DNA of 64,000 nt from Dendrobium chrysotoxum. Its lineage: Eukaryota; Streptophyta; Magnoliopsida; Asparagales; Orchidaceae. Below the pieces are notes generated by a model. That model was given only the letters and a program-made list of their open reading frames with translations. It ran no database searches and was not told the DNA's origin. Where the stretch lies: positions 56,777,931-56,841,930 of the forward strand of contig CM034303.1 in the NCBI GenBank assembly GCA_019925795.1, in the 5' to 3' direction. This document shows, piece after piece, positions 37,201 to 43,113 of this stretch (positions are counted from its first letter, which is position 1; every line of letters starts with the position of its first letter). Made by a program: the position numbers and the translations under genes.

Positions 37201-38393
37201 TTTTCGATGGTTCTCAGTGTTCAGTTGCCAATTTCTCTCATCTGCAAGCAGATTAACCATCTCTTAGTTTGAAAGTCTTATTAATTTGTGTCAGATACAG
37301 CAGTTTCAGGCTAAGGATGAAATGTTATGGCAAGCCAAATGCACCTTTTTTTTTCTTAAATGATGAGCAATAAATATCAAAGTGTGGCTCAAATATGTGA
37401 TGTGGAGAGAGAACCTTTTGCAACTACTAGGTTGCGGATCCTTTCACATACTCTTCAACATTTATAAATGCAACATAAATGGTGGCACGAAGCTCATCTT
37501 TATATAAATTTAGTTAAGTTATGAATTTTAATTTTTGTAAGAAAATTTCCCCACAGTGTGGGATAAAGGCTTATTATTATTATTGTTGTTGTTGTTGATA
37601 AGAAAATGTGCTACATAGATTTAGTCTTAGGTTTCATTTGGGACAGCTTTCTTATTATTTCTTAAAGCAACCTTTTAGTTAAAAAATTAAAATTTTTGTA
37701 CTAGAAAGCCGCTTTAAGAAGCAGTAAGAAAGTCGTCTCAAATGAAGTCTTAGTTTTTTTGTTGTAAAGAAGGGGAGTCGTGTTTATGTTTGTGGGTTAT
37801 TTCATTAAGATTTTTTTTTGGAATTCAATTTACTTTTCGACTGCTGTACCTTTTTCTTGATAAAGAAAGAGGCATCATCTTTTTGTTGAATTTGATAAAT
37901 AAGGGTATGAATAACTACATAATAAAATCATAGTGAAATCTGCAATGGCGATAGTGGACATGGCTTTCAATTATTTGAACCTGCATAAAGATCTGGTGGG
38001 CTGATCTTTTCTGTTGTTTGTTCTTTTCGCTCTCTATGATTGAACTAATAAGTTTCCCCTAATTCCCACCCGGCTGTTTACTAATTTCTGTTTTTTTGTT
38101 GTACTTTTAATCTATATAGGCCACATTAAGATCTGATCTTCCCTCTTATATGGTTCCTTTTAAAGTTCCTGATTTTGTATTTCGGAAACCGGAGGTATGT
38201 TCTCTTATTTGATATCCCATCTGCTTACAGCTTCATTGATCTTTAAATAATTGTCGTATTTCACAATTCTTGCAAGGATAACGGAGAAAAATTAATAAGT
38301 CTGCTGCGAGCAATTGGGGCATATGCAGAAGGTTCCTCTGCAGATTCCATTATAAGAAGAGTTACTTTTTTATGGAACAAGCTCAAGTTATGA
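1101..38393 (+). CDS. 5'-3' exonuclease family protein (PolI-type FEN domain), 3' part, seven exons
   Basis: Seven exons with GT-AG borders keep one frame: 1101-1186, 10832-10941, 31032-31082, 36716-36774, 36944-36988, 38120-38194 and 38277-38393 (TGA at 38391-38393). The translation follows the plant homologue of the 5'-3' exonuclease domain of bacterial DNA polymerase I. The metal-site segment SPDKDF is in the first exon and GDKSDNIPG in the second. The helix-hairpin-helix segment GIEGIGDASAIKLITKFG is split between the second and third exons. A conserved C-terminal tail ends in LWNKLKL. Such proteins are usually organellar and act on DNA flaps or 5' ends in replication and repair; location cannot be judged because the N-terminal exons lie left of the window. 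Introns of 9645 bp (1187-10831) and 20090 bp (10942-31031) hold several transposons, while the later introns are ordinary or moderately large. All visible exons are intact, so the gene looks functional provided the large introns are spliced. Confidence 0.88.
1187..3547 (+). other. Intron sequence, proximal part
   Basis: AT-rich with many T-runs and no coherent coding frame. It lies between the first visible exonuclease exon and the target duplication of the chromovirus at 3553. No transposon ends were recognised. Confidence 0.6.
3553..4045 (-). repeat. 3' LTR of the chromovirus at 3.6-9.4 kb
   Basis: A 493-bp direct repeat of 8886-9382. On the element strand it starts TATTGTGCC where the 5' copy has TGTTGTGCC, so the canonical TG has decayed to TA. 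It ends CCTATCA. The pol frame reads about 79 nt into this LTR before its stop. Confidence 0.92.
3967..8741 (-). pseudogene. gag-pol polyprotein of the Reina-like chromovirus, broken
   Basis: One long reading frame in design, now interrupted. It starts at MAAKKVDALEER (8741) with a coiled-coil-like gag leader. A gag core follows (MPIFEGEDAYGW at 8201), then a knuckle-like CFRYDEKYTPGHRC with the second Cys changed to Tyr, an aspartic protease (LIDSGATHNF, about 7.3 kb), RT with FFDDIL (about 6.3 kb), RNase H, an integrase with HH-CC finger and DDE core (about 5.3-4.75 kb) and a chromodomain (about 4.25-4.05 kb). Breaks are stops at about 8265, 7944, 5854, 5721 and 5620, and a 1-bp deletion near 6823. 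Most stops are G-to-A or C-to-T relative to the sister copy at 25-30 kb. The frame ends inside the 3' LTR at 3967. It cannot make a full polyprotein. Confidence 0.9.
8886..9382 (-). repeat. 5' LTR of the chromovirus at 3.6-9.4 kb
   Basis: A 497-bp LTR, almost identical to 3553-4045. It is followed on the element strand by AAATTGGTATCAGAGC, the tRNA-Met priming site. TSD ATAAT adjoins it at 9383-9387. Confidence 0.92.
9388..10831 (+). other. Intron sequence, distal part
   Basis: AT-rich intron between the chromovirus and the exon at 10832. Apart from an 80-bp RTE tail at 10523-10602, no coding or repeat structure was recognised. Confidence 0.6.
10523..10602 (-). mobile_element. 80-bp RTE LINE 3' tail with TSD
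   Basis: Contains the RTE 3'-end core CTACGTGGGGTCGGCTACAT and a (CAA)n run, read here on the complementary strand. AGTTGCTTTCT (11 bp) flanks it at 10512-10522 and 10603-10613. It is an extreme 5' truncation from the same family as the RT-coding copy at 22114-23581. Confidence 0.8.
11237..11655. repeat. Possible MITE-like element
   Basis: The left end reads GTGGCCATTTGATTTG. The right end, reverse-complemented, reads AGGGGTTGTTTGGTTTGATG, an imperfect inverted pair. A GC-rich centre (about 11395-11460) lies within AT-rich arms. No clean target duplication was fixed, so borders are approximate. Confidence 0.35.
11858..13473 (-). repeat. Solo LTR of an unassigned LTR retrotransposon family
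   Basis: A 1616-bp unit beginning TGATGCAGG and ending CCTCATCA. The 5-bp repeat GGAAG flanks it exactly (11853-11857 and 13474-13478), which is the signature of an LTR left after LTR-LTR recombination. A TATA-like GTATAAATAG on the + strand (about 13299, CTATTTATAC on the - strand) and the gene-like transcript region beyond it suggest - orientation. Long purine-rich stretches on the + strand include GGCCGGC words. No coding frame is credible. No second copy occurs in the window, so the family is unknown. Confidence 0.72.
13754..14940 (+). pseudogene. Ancient Ty3/gypsy gag-protease remnant
   Basis: Begins after TGCATCA with ATTGGTATTCAAGGC, a decayed tRNA-Met priming site, so an old 5' LTR probably ends at 13753. 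The translation, spread over frames with stops, shows gag-core similarity: LHGSAEAW near 14150, YELDLYQRFQNL near 14270, FYRFLKER near 14340 and QFQVVLNIFD near 14425. A KCFNCG knuckle stub follows near 14643. A protease-leading segment EEVVEGDISSLLILRRTF lies near 14775. No RT or integrase was seen downstream. It is much more decayed than the other elements and is clearly dead. Confidence 0.65.
14941..16795 (+). other. Intron sequence with pyrimidine-rich block and CT microsatellite
   Basis: About 15400-16060 is C/T-rich on the + strand with many CTCC and TGCATGC words and overlapping open frames in both directions, none resembling a known protein. A CT-rich microsatellite lies at about 16341-16372. 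The rest is AT-rich. The origin of the pyrimidine block is not recognised. Confidence 0.45.
16815..16869 (+). mobile_element. 55-bp RTE LINE 3' tail with 19-bp TSD
   Basis: Only the 3' end of an RTE LINE is present: GTCGACCCCACGTAGTGGG, then ATAAAGGCTTGATG and (TTG)n. A perfect 19-bp duplication AACGTTTGCTCTCACAACA flanks it at 16796-16814 and 16870-16888. The 5' LTR of the decayed chromovirus starts 3 bp further on. Confidence 0.9.
16892..17364 (+). repeat. 5' LTR of the decayed chromovirus
   Basis: A 473-bp LTR from TGATACGG to CTTATCA, directly followed by AATTGGTATCAGAGCG. Its first bases match the truncated 3' LTR at 24377. Confidence 0.85.
22114..23581 (-). mobile_element. 5'-truncated RTE-clade LINE with 18-bp TSD
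   Basis: A - strand non-LTR retrotransposon inside the hAT-like element. The 18-bp duplication TTTTATCTTTATAATGAC flanks it at 22096-22113 and 23582-23599. The 3' end carries the core GACCCCACGTAGTGGGAC followed by a TTG-rich tail (22114-22150 on the + strand as CAA repeats). The 5' half, with the endonuclease domain, is missing. Confidence 0.92.
22149..23581 (-). pseudogene. RTE LINE reverse transcriptase, truncated
   Basis: The frame reads from the truncation point: MKCGKAVGPDDIPIEMW, one TAG stop near 23463, then 437 residues starting MPDAWRMSVLIPIYKNKGD. RT motifs include LMCHTLKLWERV, FMPGRSTMEAI, DLEKAYDKVPR, LHQGSALSPYLFALVMD and the active site FADDILL. The C-terminal region (AECWPLKEKH, RWFGHIKRRP) is typical of RTE ORF2. 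The apurinic endonuclease domain is absent. One in-frame stop and the 5' truncation make it non-functional, but the remaining RT is very well preserved, so the insertion is young. Confidence 0.9.
24377..24460 (+). repeat. Truncated 3' LTR of the decayed chromovirus
   Basis: Matches the start of 16892-17364 (TGATATGGTGGGAG... GGACCTGGAGCAAATATTT) with an internal difference, then departs from it at about 24460. The remainder of the LTR is missing. Confidence 0.75.
24461..24735 (+). other. Short intron stretch between two chromoviruses
   Basis: AT-rich sequence with no coding or repeat structure recognised. It ends in the AATTC that was duplicated by the next insertion. Confidence 0.55.
24741..25262 (+). 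repeat. 5' LTR of the chromovirus at 24.7-30.6 kb
   Basis: A 522-bp LTR from TGTTAGG to CCTATCA. It is rich in GGCCGG/CCGGTCC near the start and has the tRNA-Met site immediately after it. Confidence 0.94.
25372..30246 (+). pseudogene. gag-pol polyprotein of the chromovirus, three lesions
   Basis: Starts ATG 25372 (MAGKKVEVLEGEFG), chosen because it matches the start of the sister element. Gag contains a duplicated RRGADF..GRREEFH segment (about 25.70-25.82 kb). Then come the knuckle CFRCDEKYMPGHRC (26594), protease LIDSGATHNF (26.84 kb), RT with FFDDIL (27.85 kb), RNase H (VVETDASGYG, 28.28 kb), integrase with HH-CC finger (28.85-28.98 kb) and DDE core (MDFIDG, VSDRDK, TDGQTEVVNR), and a chromodomain (29.98-30.10 kb). 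Only three lesions are visible: a frameshift near 26550, TAG at 26996 (CAG in the sister) and a 1-bp deletion near 28091. The frame continues 133 nt into the 3' LTR. Confidence 0.93.
30114..30634 (+). repeat. 3' LTR of the chromovirus at 24.7-30.6 kb
   Basis: A 521-bp near-identical copy of 24741-25262. The first 133 nt also encode the C-terminal end of pol. TSD AATTC follows. Confidence 0.94.
31083..33000 (+). other. Intron sequence with TA microsatellites
   Basis: AT-rich intron. It holds a (TA)n run at 31208-31255 and a shorter one at about 32693-32711. No coding or transposon structure was recognised before the gene-capturing element at 33001. Confidence 0.6.
31208..31255. repeat. (TA)n microsatellite, 48 bp
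   Basis: An uninterrupted TA dinucleotide run in the exonuclease intron, 125 bp downstream of the exon at 31032-31082. Confidence 0.97.
33001..33235 (-). repeat. 3' LTR of the first gene-capturing element
   Basis: A 235-bp LTR, TGATGTAG to CCGCATCA. It is alignable along its length with the LTRs at 53472 and 55818 (shared CAATCCAGGGAATAA and GAATATTCTAGA), but not with the LTR at the other end of this element. Confidence 0.75.
33249..34565 (-). pseudogene. Captured host-gene mosaic: TIME FOR COFFEE-like + pentatricopeptide repeats
   Basis: On the - strand, about 34565 to 33954 reads like plant TIC, a nuclear clock-associated protein: LQFDLEKQDKD, LPLPMQIPVWPGG, LAFIFPLNQ, then a TAA (CAA-to-TAA) and VANRSAVEK, MSFSYPGLPANEAQYLAFLQ. 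Within the 298-residue open frame 34145-33249 it switches without a stop at NNAY/FGTILLDMY into PPR repeats (DMYCRLGMVDAASQVFDS, VESWTTVISGL, GVEPNEYTMGSILSACS, to about 33549). An unidentified stretch follows (FRIKVGRKAYITVSDNM) and then the family's KVFDPGG end. The TIC identity comes from recalled family resemblance. The fused open reading frame could be translated, but there is no evidence that it is. Confidence 0.7.
34632..35249 (-). CDS. Leader ORF of the gene-capturing element
   Basis: An open frame starting MDCRRRSAVNDDRSRR, very rich in Arg and Asp at the N-terminus. A likely helical segment SLDRIDALIADFDRSLERI follows, then a Pro/Ser-rich part ending FVEGEQFTIT. It starts a few bases after the tRNA-Met priming site, as gag does in other elements. 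The element at 53-56 kb has a comparable leader (IRRIEALSTDVERLFEML) in the same place. It has no zinc knuckle and no clear gag fold, and function is unknown. It could be the relic of a gag or a protein specific to this family. Confidence 0.5.
   Translation of the reverse strand: MDCRRRSAVNDDRSRRIRLAVDDDRRRRRRWEVDDYPPLQLPLQWRDPPPHYPHEHSRQRRRTVDLDRRRKALLVAQVEASLDRIDALIADFDRSLERICTSDVYPHLPDLASASSRNPTRHPPSEPATILALQQDFALEPTARVDPQLDGDVNSASASVFSREPIPLQSSLVARNSTCALSRDQIYDPPAADTDFVEGEQFTIT
35284..35574 (-). repeat. 5' LTR of the first gene-capturing element, divergent
   Basis: A 291-bp unit from TGATGTAGG to CTCCGCATCA, adjoining the priming site. Only its ends match the 3' LTR at 33001-33235; the interior is different sequence. 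Confidence 0.6.
35575..36715 (+). other. Intron sequence
   Basis: AT-rich, no coding frame or transposon ends recognised. It precedes the exon at 36716. Confidence 0.6.
37547..37598 (+). mobile_element. 52-bp RTE LINE 3' tail
   Basis: GTGTGGGATAAAGGC followed by TTA/TTG repeats. TAAGAAAAT flanks it at 37538-37546 and 37599-37607 (9-bp duplication). It lies in the intron between the exons at 36944 and 38120. Confidence 0.75.
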
Positions 38394-39720
38394 TGAATTT
38401 GAAGGCTGAATCTTCTTTAAGAAATCAAGGTTAAGAAAATAAGAAGATGAAATTTGGCACTGAGCTCTTCTGAAAGGTTTCTGGAGATGTATGCTTATTT
38501 CTTTTCTTTTAATTAATTTTCGAACTTAGAAGTGGTTCATATTCCCCAATCCAAGTTTCTTCGTAGTGTAAAGTAGAACTGTATAGTTTTAATTTGACCG
38601 GTAGTTCCAGTAAGTATTTTTCTCCTGTTTCCTGAGAAATTATTCTGTGCGGAGGCCCTAAGTTCGGAGGCGAATCAGGTATAGCCATATCAACGGTACC
38701 AAGCCGCGTTATCGAACGAATGGGTGACGTGGCACATTCTGATTGGTCTTCGGATGGTGTTCGGCGTCCGCACAAAATAAATTAATCCTGTTTCTCATAC
38801 CAAGATGGAATCTTTTATGGCATTGTATGAAAGATAACTAAGAACAATTATATTATTATTGTTAATAAAATAGGTTGAGAAGTTGTAGGGAAAACATTTT
38901 ATAAAAGCCGTTGCTAGTAAAATAGTTTGGTTGATTTAGATTTATAAAAAGAAAAAAAAAATAATATTCTACCTGATATCAACATTTTTAATCAAACTTG
39001 CATAAATAAACTTAGATTTTTTATGAAGTTTAAGTTGGAACATTTTGATACAAATTTGATCGCAATGAATTTTATCATCATTGATTTTAATTAATTAAAT
39101 GTTATATTATATTTCTAAGTAAATTTAATGGTAAAAAATTATCGTGATTAAGTTTTGCTTATGATAGAAGTGATTAAAATTAGGGGATTAAAATATTTTT
39201 CTTTCATTAAATTTATTATCTGAACTAAAACTGTCCTCAGAAAATAAAAAATAGGTAGCAGAACAGGGGGCTATCATTATCAGCCAGCTCGAAGCATGTT
39301 ATGCAACAAATCGTCAAAACTTAGTGTCGTATGATTCCATGTTTTTTGGTTCTTTAGGGGATGCAACAAATCATCAGAATATCTTCTTAAAAGGACTATA
39401 GTAGTAGGTAAAAATTATGCAGATCTCATTATTGTTGGTAAACAAATCTAAGGTTAATAATGAGACAAGTTATGCCTGTGATAAATTTGAAATTTTTGAA
39501 TTTAGTCTAACTCGAGCCCTAAACTTAATATAGATTTAATTTTGAATAGATTATTTGACTCTTAATAGGACACAATTAGAGTTTTTTTGTAATACAGCTT
39601 AATTCTTTTTTTTTTTTGTATTTTCTATTAGCTTTATGGATGTATTTTTTTTTTTTAGTTTCTTGTATGATTTATATTGTTATTGATGTAGTCATTTGTG
39701 TATATATATAGACACTATAG
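38394..39720. other. 3' flank of the exonuclease gene
   Basis: Contains the probable 3' UTR and then AT-rich intergenic DNA. A small inverted-repeat element lies at 38640-38780. Nothing else was recognised. Confidence 0.5.
38640..38780. repeat. 141-bp MITE
   Basis: Ends are TTATTCTGTGCGGA at the left and TCCGCACAAAATAA at the right, a 14-bp inverted pair with one mismatch, plus further partial symmetry inside (GGAGGC / GGCGTCC). The interior is more GC-rich than the surroundings. The target duplication is unclear. It lies 247 bp past the exonuclease stop codon, so it may be within the transcribed 3' region. Confidence 0.62.
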
Positions 39721-39725
39721 ACTGT

Positions 39726-40832
39726 TGATATATCATAAAAAAATTATCTTGATCGGAAACGAATCTCGAGGCAAAATCAAGTTGAAAGCTTCAAAAATTA
39801 AATCGGAAGCCATATGAACTCCGATTTCAGCAAACTTACAATTGAGCTAAACATCTCGGAAATACGAACCCAACGAAATCAAATTCAAATCAATTCGAGC
39901 CCAAATGAGTTCAAATCAAAGACCCGAAGCGCATTTGGAGGGTTCAAATTATAATTTGGATTACCAAACGATTTCTAAATGTGACATGCTTATAGTTGAA
40001 TCGAGCGGCTCGATGAGACGAATCCAACAAGCCCAAGATCGTCGAATTCTGATATCATTTGATAAACGGTCCACGATCAAGGGATTCAACACCTGCCGTC
40101 CATTTAAACCACTCCCAATTTACCCCCAATATTTCTCCTATTTACCACCCATGCCACTCTTAGAAAACTATAAATAGATTGCTCTTTTTCTTAAGAGGGG
40201 ACCCCAAACAAGAAGAGAAGAGAAGAGAAGGAGCTAAGGAAGAGATGAAAGAAGAGAGCTTTCTTGCCCTCAGACTTCTCCTCGATCACCGCCGGACTTC
40301 TACTAAGTAGCTGACCGACGTTGAAGTTCCGCCGGATCACCACCTGATGCCGAAGTTCTGTCGGATCACCACCTGACGCCAGAGTTCCGTCGAACCACCA
40401 CCTGACGCCAGAGTTCCGCCGGATCACCACCTGACGCCGAAGTTCCGCCGAACCACCACTCGACGTCGGAGTTCTGCCGGACCACCACATGACACAGGAG
40501 TTCCGCCGGACCACCACCTGATAGCGGAGTTACGCCCGACCACTCATCGTCGCTGGATTTCTGCTCTCTATTTGTAACTGAATTTCAATCCGAGAGTTGA
40601 TTATTGTAATCTGATCGTTCTCAATTTCAAAGACGAGTCAATCACTTGTAACCAAAGCAAACACTAGTGGAACCTTTTCATTTGGGCGTTGACCCATGCT
40701 TTTCCCCTTTTTTAGGGCTTCCACTTAAAAAATTTGGTGTTGCATTTTTCTTCTATTTGTGTGCTGGATATCCGTACAACGCTGAGACGAAAAATTTTAA
40801 CTCTATCACCGCGTATATTCTAGCCCGCAACA
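39726..40832 (+). repeat. Solo LTR, minisatellite-bearing family, copy 1
   Basis: A 1107-bp unit from TGATATATC to GCCCGCAACA, with the exact 5-bp duplication ACTGT at 39721-39725 and 40833-40837. A TATA box (CTATAAATAG, about 40169) and downstream GAAGAGAAGAG mark it as a + strand promoter-containing LTR. A 29-bp minisatellite lies in the part after the promoter. No internal retrotransposon sequence is attached. The same family occurs at 41894-47883 and 57255-59077. Confidence 0.9.
40323..40553. repeat. 29-bp minisatellite inside solo LTR copy 1
   Basis: Seven full 29-bp units plus a partial one, of the form GAAGTTCCGCCGGATCACCA followed by CCTGACGCC, with point differences between units. 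The open frame it creates on the - strand (VVIRRNSGVRWW and similar) is an artefact of the repeat. Confidence 0.9.
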
Positions 40833-40837
40833 ACTGT

Positions 40838-41065
40838 ATTAGTAAAATAGGCCAATGAATAATGATTGAGTTCAATTCTCTCTCTCTCCCCTCTCCCTCT
40901 CTCCCTCTCTTCCAAGAAGCTCAAGAAAGCTTTCTTCCTCCCCAAGAAATCCCAACAGACACGAAGGAGAAAAATTATTAATGTAGTTGATCTCACGTAA
41001 TAATACAAAATTTTGATGCTGTTGTTACATAACTTCTCAAAATCACTCTATTTTGAGGTCATTTT

Positions 41066-41124
<59 letters not shown>

Positions 41125-41888
41125 ATTGGAGGGAGGGATTGAACTTAGGTCTTGACTATCATAAAATAACTAAAAATTGATAAAATATTATTTTTTATAA
41201 GTATTAGATGAAATATATAATAAATGATAATTTTTAAATGAATCAATTGGAATCTATAAGTTTGAAATTAGTTTGCATAAATTTCAAGAGAGAGTATTTT
41301 AGCAACTGAGGAGAGAGAAAAAAACATATATTAAACAAAACATTAATAGAGAGGCTATTCTCAATTGAACTACGGGATCTTAGAGGCCGTAGAGAGAGAA
41401 GGATTAACTCAACCAATAATGCCTATAAAAGAAGCATTTAATATAACCCAACTACCCAAGCAAAAGGAGGGCACGAGAAATACCATTAAACAAACACCTA
41501 GTACAAAATGGCCCACCACTAAATTCTAGGAGTCAATATTCTCTACAAAAATAACTAAATAAATAAATACTACATTGACAAATGTTCTAATTACTTAATA
41601 AGAAAAGAAAATAAATCCACAAAAGTTATCTTAAGTCATCCAACAACAATTTGGTTAATAGCTAGATAATGTTAGTTCTCTTTCAAGCAAGTGGGGAGTT
41701 AGAATATTTTTTGATGGTGGCATAAATTATCGATTTTACTATTAACTTTTTTCATTCTAGTTTAGGACTTATATTGGTTTTTTTTTTTTTTTTTGTTGAG
41801 AAACTTATTTTTGATAACATTTGGTCATTATATTTTCTCTCTTTTAGTCTTCATATTTTGAAGTCATTCTGCAATCATTTTATTATTA
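40838..41888. other. Intergenic DNA with microsatellites
   Basis: Holds a CT-rich run at about 40879-40910 and a (TA)n run at 41068-41121. The rest is AT-rich with nothing else recognised. Confidence 0.6.
41068..41121. repeat. (TA)n microsatellite, about 54 bp
   Basis: A pure AT dinucleotide run between two solo LTRs. Confidence 0.96.
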
Positions 41889-41893
41889 ATACT

Positions 41894-42732
41894 TGATATG
41901 TCTTAAAAAATTATCCTGATCGGGAACGAATCTTTAGGCAAAATCAAGCAGGAAACTTTCGAAATTAAAATTGGGACCATCTGAACTCCGAGTTCAGCAA
42001 AGTTATAGTCAAACTGAACGTCTTGAAAGTATGAACCCAACAACACCAAATTCGAGCCAAAATGGGCCAAATCAAAGACCTGAAGCATATTTGGAAAGTT
42101 CAAACCATAAATTGGATGATCAAACGATTTCCAAAAATGACATTCTTATAATCGAATTGAGCGGCTCAATGAGACGAATCCAACGAGCCCAAGATCGTTG
42201 AATTCTGATATCATTAAAACATTCAAATGCCCAGTAAACAATCCACGATCAGGAGGATCAACATCGGCCGTCCATTCAAACCACTTCCAACTTACCCTTG
42301 ATCTCCCTCCTATTTACTGGTCATACTACTCTCAAAAAACTATAAATAAACCCCTCATTTCTCATGGAAAGGGACTCAAGCAAGGAAGAGAAGGAATAGA
42401 GAGAAATTAGAGTTCTTTTGCCACCAGAATCCTCCTCGACCACCACCAGACTTCTGCCTGGTTATCGACTATCGCCGGACTTCTGCCTGGCCACCGACTG
42501 ACGCTGGACTTCCTCTCGGTCACCAACTGACGTCGGACTTTAGCCCGGCCACCGACTAAAGCCGGATTTCCGCCCAATCACCAAACATCGCTGGACTTCT
42601 GTCCAATCTCCATTCGCCTCTAGATTTCAATTCGATGGTTGATTATTGTAATATGATCATCCTCAATTTTAAGAACGATTCAGTCATCTGTAATCTACTC
42701 AAATACTAGTTGAATCATTTCAATTAGGCGTG
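41894..42732 (+). repeat. Solo LTR, minisatellite-bearing family, copy 2, left part
   Basis: Starts TGATATGTC, preceded by ATACT (41889-41893). It carries the TATA box ACTATAAATAAA (about 42339) and 29-bp units (GACTTCTGCCTGGCCACCGA followed by CTGACGCTG) at about 42440-42600. It breaks off at the insertion of the CRM-like element, whose duplication GCGTG is 42728-42732. Confidence 0.88.
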
Positions 42733-43090
42733 TGACACCGGAGTGTCCGTTGCTATAGCTTACTCATATGGTTTCTATTTTTCATGTATAGCTTACTCTG
42801 TTGCCAGCCATCCTATAGCTTATTTTCATTTTATTCTCTTTCCTGTACGTATAAATATGGGTCTTAGACAAGAAATAAAGAACAGATTGTTATTCCGCCT
42901 ACTCTGTTCTCTCTCTTTTTCGAGGGTTCTTGTATCTTGTCTATTGCAGGTGGTGGTCTGTATCCTGTATTATAGCAGGTGGTGGTGTTTCCTATAGTTT
43001 ATCTATAGGTCTTTGAGCTCCAGCAGGGACCAGGAGTCATCTCCGGCGTGGAGGCCATTCTTACATTTCCCTTGCTCTAGAACGGTGTCA
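42733..43090 (+). repeat. 5' LTR of the CRM-like element
   Basis: A 358-bp LTR from TGACACCGGAGTG to ACGGTGTCA. The ends form an inverted repeat TGACACC/GGTGTCA. Confidence 0.9.
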
Positions 43091-43113
43091 TTTTGGTATC
43101 AGAGCCGACAAAG

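Noticed and set aside
40191..40517. 108-codon open frame on the - strand with Arg/Trp-rich repeats
   Set aside because: It is the 29-bp minisatellite of a solo LTR read in rotating frames; unit length is not a multiple of three.
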